A stretch of DNA of 64,000 nt. Source: Marinimicrococcus sp033875255. GTDB lineage: Bacteria; Pseudomonadota; Alphaproteobacteria; Geminicoccales; Geminicoccaceae. The notes under the pieces are model-generated. The model had not been told where the DNA came from. It worked only from the letters and a program-made list of their open reading frames with translations, and made no database searches. Both the position numbers and the translations under genes were made by a program. Position 1 is the stretch's first letter, and each line of letters opens with the position of its first letter. Where the stretch lies: NCBI GenBank assembly GCA_033875255.1, contig JAWZSN010000011.1, positions 62,001 to 126,000 of the forward strand, read 5' to 3'. Below, one piece after another: positions 61,374-64,000 of the stretch.

Positions 61374-62816
61374 TCACAGGCAAGGCGCGGGCTTCCAGTC
61401 GGCATGGCCGCGCCCCTCATGGCAGCGGGTCTGCTCGCCGGCCCACAGGGGATGGTAGCCGGTCGCGGCCTTCTCGAGTTCGACGGCCACGCGCAGGCCG
61501 GCGATCGAATCGTCCATCACGTTGTCGATGGTGATCTCGAGGAGCAGGCGGGCGCCTTCCTCGGCGAGGATACGATAGCCGACATCCTCCAGGCCGACCT
61601 CGTCGCCAGCGAGAACAGCCACCGCCTCGTCGATGCTGGCGAAGCTCGATGGCAGGCCGCGATCCGACGGTGTGAACGAGAGCCAGCGGTCGCGCTCGAC
61701 GCCGCCCGTAGCGTCATCCTGCACGATCTGCCACCAGCGGGCGACCGGCGCTGGCGAGGTCGGCGGCCTGCCGATCCAGACCAGCAGGTCGGAGCGGGCA
61801 AGGGCGACGCGGGCCGGGCCTTGCCGGATGATGACTGCCGTCGTGTCGACCGGATGGCCGGAGGCCAGAGCGACCAGCACTGTATCTCGGAAGTTGCCGG
61901 CCACGAGATCGTCCCGGCCGGCAGCGTCCAGCGCGCAGGACTCCTCTGCGGGGCCGGCCGTCTGGCAGAGCGTGGTCTCCACCGGAATGCCGGGAGCGGC
62001 AGCGTTGCGCCAGAAGCGAACGGAGCCGCCATGGTCTCCGGACACGAGGTCGCCCGACGCCGTGAAGGCCAGCGAGGCGATGTCAGCCCCGTGGCCTTCG
62101 AGAAGGCCCGCCTCGCGCACCTCCTGCCCATCGAAGGCGAACAGGCGCACCACCGTCGGCCGCTCGTCCGGCATCGCACCGCCGCTGGCGTTCATGTCGG
62201 CAAGGGCGATGCGCGCCCCGTCTGCAGACAGGGCGATGACCTCCACCGGCCGGTCGAGGAGGGGATGAAAGTGCCATGTGGAGCCTGACCTGACCGCAAG
62301 CGCCGCACCTTCCGGGCCCGCCAGGGCAATCCGGCCACCGCCCGCCGAGACGGGGCCGCCCAGCCCGTCCAGCCGCTCGAGCACCATGCCGTCGCGAGCA
62401 TCGCGGATGACCAGCTCGTGTCGGTCGAATGGCGTGTCGGCGCCACCGATACTGACCACCAGCTCGTCGGACGAGAGGAAGGCCAGCGCCGCCGGCGGGT
62501 CCTCCGTGCTCGCCCGCCACGAAACGCCGTCCATGTCGATCACCGAGAGCTCGCTCACGCCATCGCTGAGAGCGAGCCGTGACGTGTCCGGATGTGTTGC
62601 CGCCAGACGAGCCGGCCGGAACGGCAGCTGCACCTCGGCGATCTGCTCGAGCATGACCGCGCCGGCGGCAGGCGCAGCCGACAAGGCGATAACAGCCAGG
62701 ATGAGGCAGAGCCGACCACGTATCCTGCGGCCCCGGCCCTTTGCGCCCTGTTGGCGCGGGCATGGGCGCAGCGGCGGTCGGCGCCGGGAAGCGGGGTTGG
62801 CAGCATCAGCCCTCAT
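61374..62816 (-). CDS. WD40-like beta-propeller protein, exported
   Basis: The 480-residue protein has a charged N-terminal 35 residues, then a hydrophobic signal-like stretch (LCLILAVIALSAAPAAGAVM). The body consists of repeats such as DIASLAFTASGDLVSGDHGG followed by SVRFWRN, which resemble WD40 blades. Four Cys in the last half may pair. The function is unknown; a periplasmic sensor or scaffold is possible. Its ATG overlaps the stop of the upstream membrane-protein gene (4 bp), so the two are one operon. Confidence 0.65.
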   Translation of the reverse strand: MRADAANPASRRRPPLRPCPRQQGAKGRGRRIRGRLCLILAVIALSAAPAAGAVMLEQIAEVQLPFRPARLAATHPDTSRLALSDGVSELSVIDMDGVSWRASTEDPPAALAFLSSDELVVSIGGADTPFDRHELVIRDARDGMVLERLDGLGGPVSAGGGRIALAGPEGAALAVRSGSTWHFHPLLDRPVEVIALSADGARIALADMNASGGAMPDERPTVVRLFAFDGQEVREAGLLEGHGADIASLAFTASGDLVSGDHGGSVRFWRNAAAPGIPVETTLCQTAGPAEESCALDAAGRDDLVAGNFRDTVLVALASGHPVDTTAVIIRQGPARVALARSDLLVWIGRPPTSPAPVARWWQIVQDDATGGVERDRWLSFTPSDRGLPSSFASIDEAVAVLAGDEVGLEDVGYRILAEEGARLLLEITIDNVMDDSIAGLRVAVELEKAATGYHPLWAGEQTRCHEGRGHADWKPAPCL

Positions 62817-63799
62817 GAGGCCTGCACCGCCCCGCTACCGTTCCCCGTCCGCGTCGGGCCGGCGGCCGCGGCGCGCTCCTTGAGCGCCTGGAACTTGCTC
62901 GACATCTGGCCGAGCCGTGCCTCCCAGGCAGGGTCGGGCGACTGGCCCTCGATGGTCCTGAAATAGACCTGCATCAAACAGGCGATGGCGAAAGGCTCGA
63001 GAAGGGCCGCCTTGACGCTCCAGGCCAAGAGCAGCGCGAATACGAGACCGCCGGCGGACCATGTGCCGGGGATGAGGTAGACGACGAGTGCTGCCGGCGC
63101 CAGCATCACGAGGAAAACGGCAAATGACAGGCCGTAGACGATGACCGCCAGCCAGGCGGCGTTCTTCAGCATGACCTTGTAGTTCTGCCCGTAGAGGACG
63201 AGCGCCGTTTTCGCGGCCCCCCAGGGATCGGCCGACCGCGTCCTGAAGGCGTGAGCCAGGATAACCTCGTCCACGAAGCCCACGGCTATTCGCAGGAACG
63301 CATGCAGGATGCCCGCCAGTTGGGCGACTCCCGGTAGCGGCAGCACCGAGAGCACACCGCGCACCAGCCCGGTGATCGCCGCGAGCACGCCCTTGACGAG
63401 CTGGTCGATGGCGAAGAGGGCGCTCGACTGGGCGAAGCGTTCGGTGACGACGGCGCGCGCATGGGCGATCTGCGAGCGCCCATGCGGCATCGGCTTGCCC
63501 TCGAGAAGCTCGACCAGCACGGCGATATGCCCCGCCTTCACGAGATAGAGAACATACTCGCGCAGCCAGTACATGACGGCACCGGTAATGCCGAAGCCGA
63601 TCAGGCCGCCCCAAAAGGTCGAGGCGGCACGAAAGCCGTCATCCCCGAAGCCGCCGACGCCCCAGCCCACCCCGGCGCCCACACCGGTGACCAGGATGTA
63701 GGCAAGCGTGATACCGAAATAGACCGCCATCCGCAGCAGCACGAACGGCGATGTTTTGATCATCAGGCCAAGGGCATGGCCAAGCTCGAAGTTCCACAT
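62813..63799 (-). CDS. Multi-pass membrane protein of unknown function
   Basis: The 328-residue protein has about six to seven hydrophobic segments and Gly-rich stretches (GVGAGVGWGVGGFGDDGF near residue 40). It resembles no family I can name, though there are similarities in style to small envelope-maintenance proteins. ATG 63799 is the start of good codon bias. The C-terminal 45 residues are polar. It is the first gene of a two-gene operon with the WD40-like protein. Confidence 0.6.
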   Translation of the reverse strand: MWNFELGHALGLMIKTSPFVLLRMAVYFGITLAYILVTGVGAGVGWGVGGFGDDGFRAASTFWGGLIGFGITGAVMYWLREYVLYLVKAGHIAVLVELLEGKPMPHGRSQIAHARAVVTERFAQSSALFAIDQLVKGVLAAITGLVRGVLSVLPLPGVAQLAGILHAFLRIAVGFVDEVILAHAFRTRSADPWGAAKTALVLYGQNYKVMLKNAAWLAVIVYGLSFAVFLVMLAPAALVVYLIPGTWSAGGLVFALLLAWSVKAALLEPFAIACLMQVYFRTIEGQSPDPAWEARLGQMSSKFQALKERAAAAGPTRTGNGSGAVQAS

Positions 63800-63864
63800 G
63801 CCATTTCCAGATCGGGGAAGCCGGTGCCAGGCGATATGACGCGGATCGCACAGAGGCGCTCGAA

Positions 63865-63919
63865 ATTCACCTTTTGCAGGTGAATGCTCGAAACTTTAAA
63901 AACTCCAAGTTTCTCGAGC
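63865..63919. promoter_or_regulatory. Two adjacent inverted repeats upstream of the membrane-protein operon
   Basis: ATTCACCT-TTTGC-AGGTGAAT (63865-63885) is a perfect 8-bp-arm palindrome. GCTCGAAACTT ... AAGTTTCTCGAGC (63886-63919) is a near-perfect second one with a 2-bp bulge. They sit 66-120 bp before the ATG at 63799, where the operator or a leader structure would be expected. Confidence 0.5.
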
Positions 63920-63973
63920 TTGGCCAGCAGGGGCGACGCAAGTCAAGCCGTCGGCGGCCGCCGGGCAGGTCAC

Positions 63974-64000
63974 GACCCGTGCAAGGCGCTGCGCGCGGTT
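63974..64000 (+). repeat. Start of another copy of the terminator-type repeat
   Basis: CGTGCAAGGCGCTGCGCGCGG at 63977-63998 matches the shared terminator core (stem GTGCA/TGCGC, loop AGGCGC) and is cut by the window edge. Confidence 0.5.

Overview
The window looks like a chromosomal segment of a very GC-rich alphaproteobacterium, probably of the Rhodospirillales/Geminicoccales type. The reasons are the alphaproteobacterial DksA with a cysteine-poor zinc-finger remnant, EipB (DUF1849), the SUF operon led by an Rrf2-type regulator, TRAP and taurine-type transporters, a fliO-fliP pair, and strong G/C third-position bias throughout. No rRNA, tRNA or CRISPR array was recognised. One scaffold gap of 92 N lies at 31746-31837.

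Left part (1-9.4 kb): a tightly overlapping minus-strand operon of four glycosyltransferases, a histidine-type phosphatase, a polysaccharide deacetylase-like protein and the start of an oligopeptide-type ABC ATPase. Divergent from it are two small proteins and a 782-residue pectate-lyase-fold protein resembling a phage tailspike. From 9.7 to 17 kb come an O-acetylhomoserine sulfhydrylase-type enzyme, an alpha/beta hydrolase, and a GntR(FCD)-TRAP transporter-class III aminotransferase operon with a clear palindromic operator. From 17 to 23 kb (minus) are a MacB-like ABC exporter with its adaptor, an acyl-CoA synthetase and an O-antigen ligase-like membrane protein. Divergent from these are a membrane-anchored nucleotidyltransferase-like protein, an Alg14/Alg13-like split glycosyltransferase pair, and tauABC.

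Middle part (27.4-47.6 kb): the sequence alternates between gene-free repeat tracts and housekeeping operons. A family of roughly 75-120 bp hairpin repeats, often bounded by intrinsic terminators with a conserved GGCGCTGCGCGCGGC-T(n) core, fills the gaps between convergent genes. Between them are a methyltransferase-GNAT fusion gene next to a histone-deacetylase-family gene, eipB, a D-2-hydroxyacid dehydrogenase, the SUF Fe-S operon (regulator, B, C, D, S, DUF59 protein), a CoA-transferase, and decayed IS630 and IS110 transposase genes. The sequence around the N gap is present twice, by tandem duplication or misassembly.

Right part (47.6-64 kb): tadA, a zinc-ribbon membrane protein, ftsE-ftsX-plsC, a UDP-glucuronate epimerase-like gene, a cyclophilin, a TraR/DksA-family gene interrupted by an in-frame TAG, prfC, an endolysin-like protein behind a palindromic promoter, dksA, moeB, fliO-fliP, an FAD-linked oxidase, and a WD40-like periplasmic protein with a multi-pass membrane partner. 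The recurring theme is envelope and surface-polysaccharide construction. The least explained parts are the hairpin-repeat family, the tailspike-like module and the TAG-split DksA paralogue.
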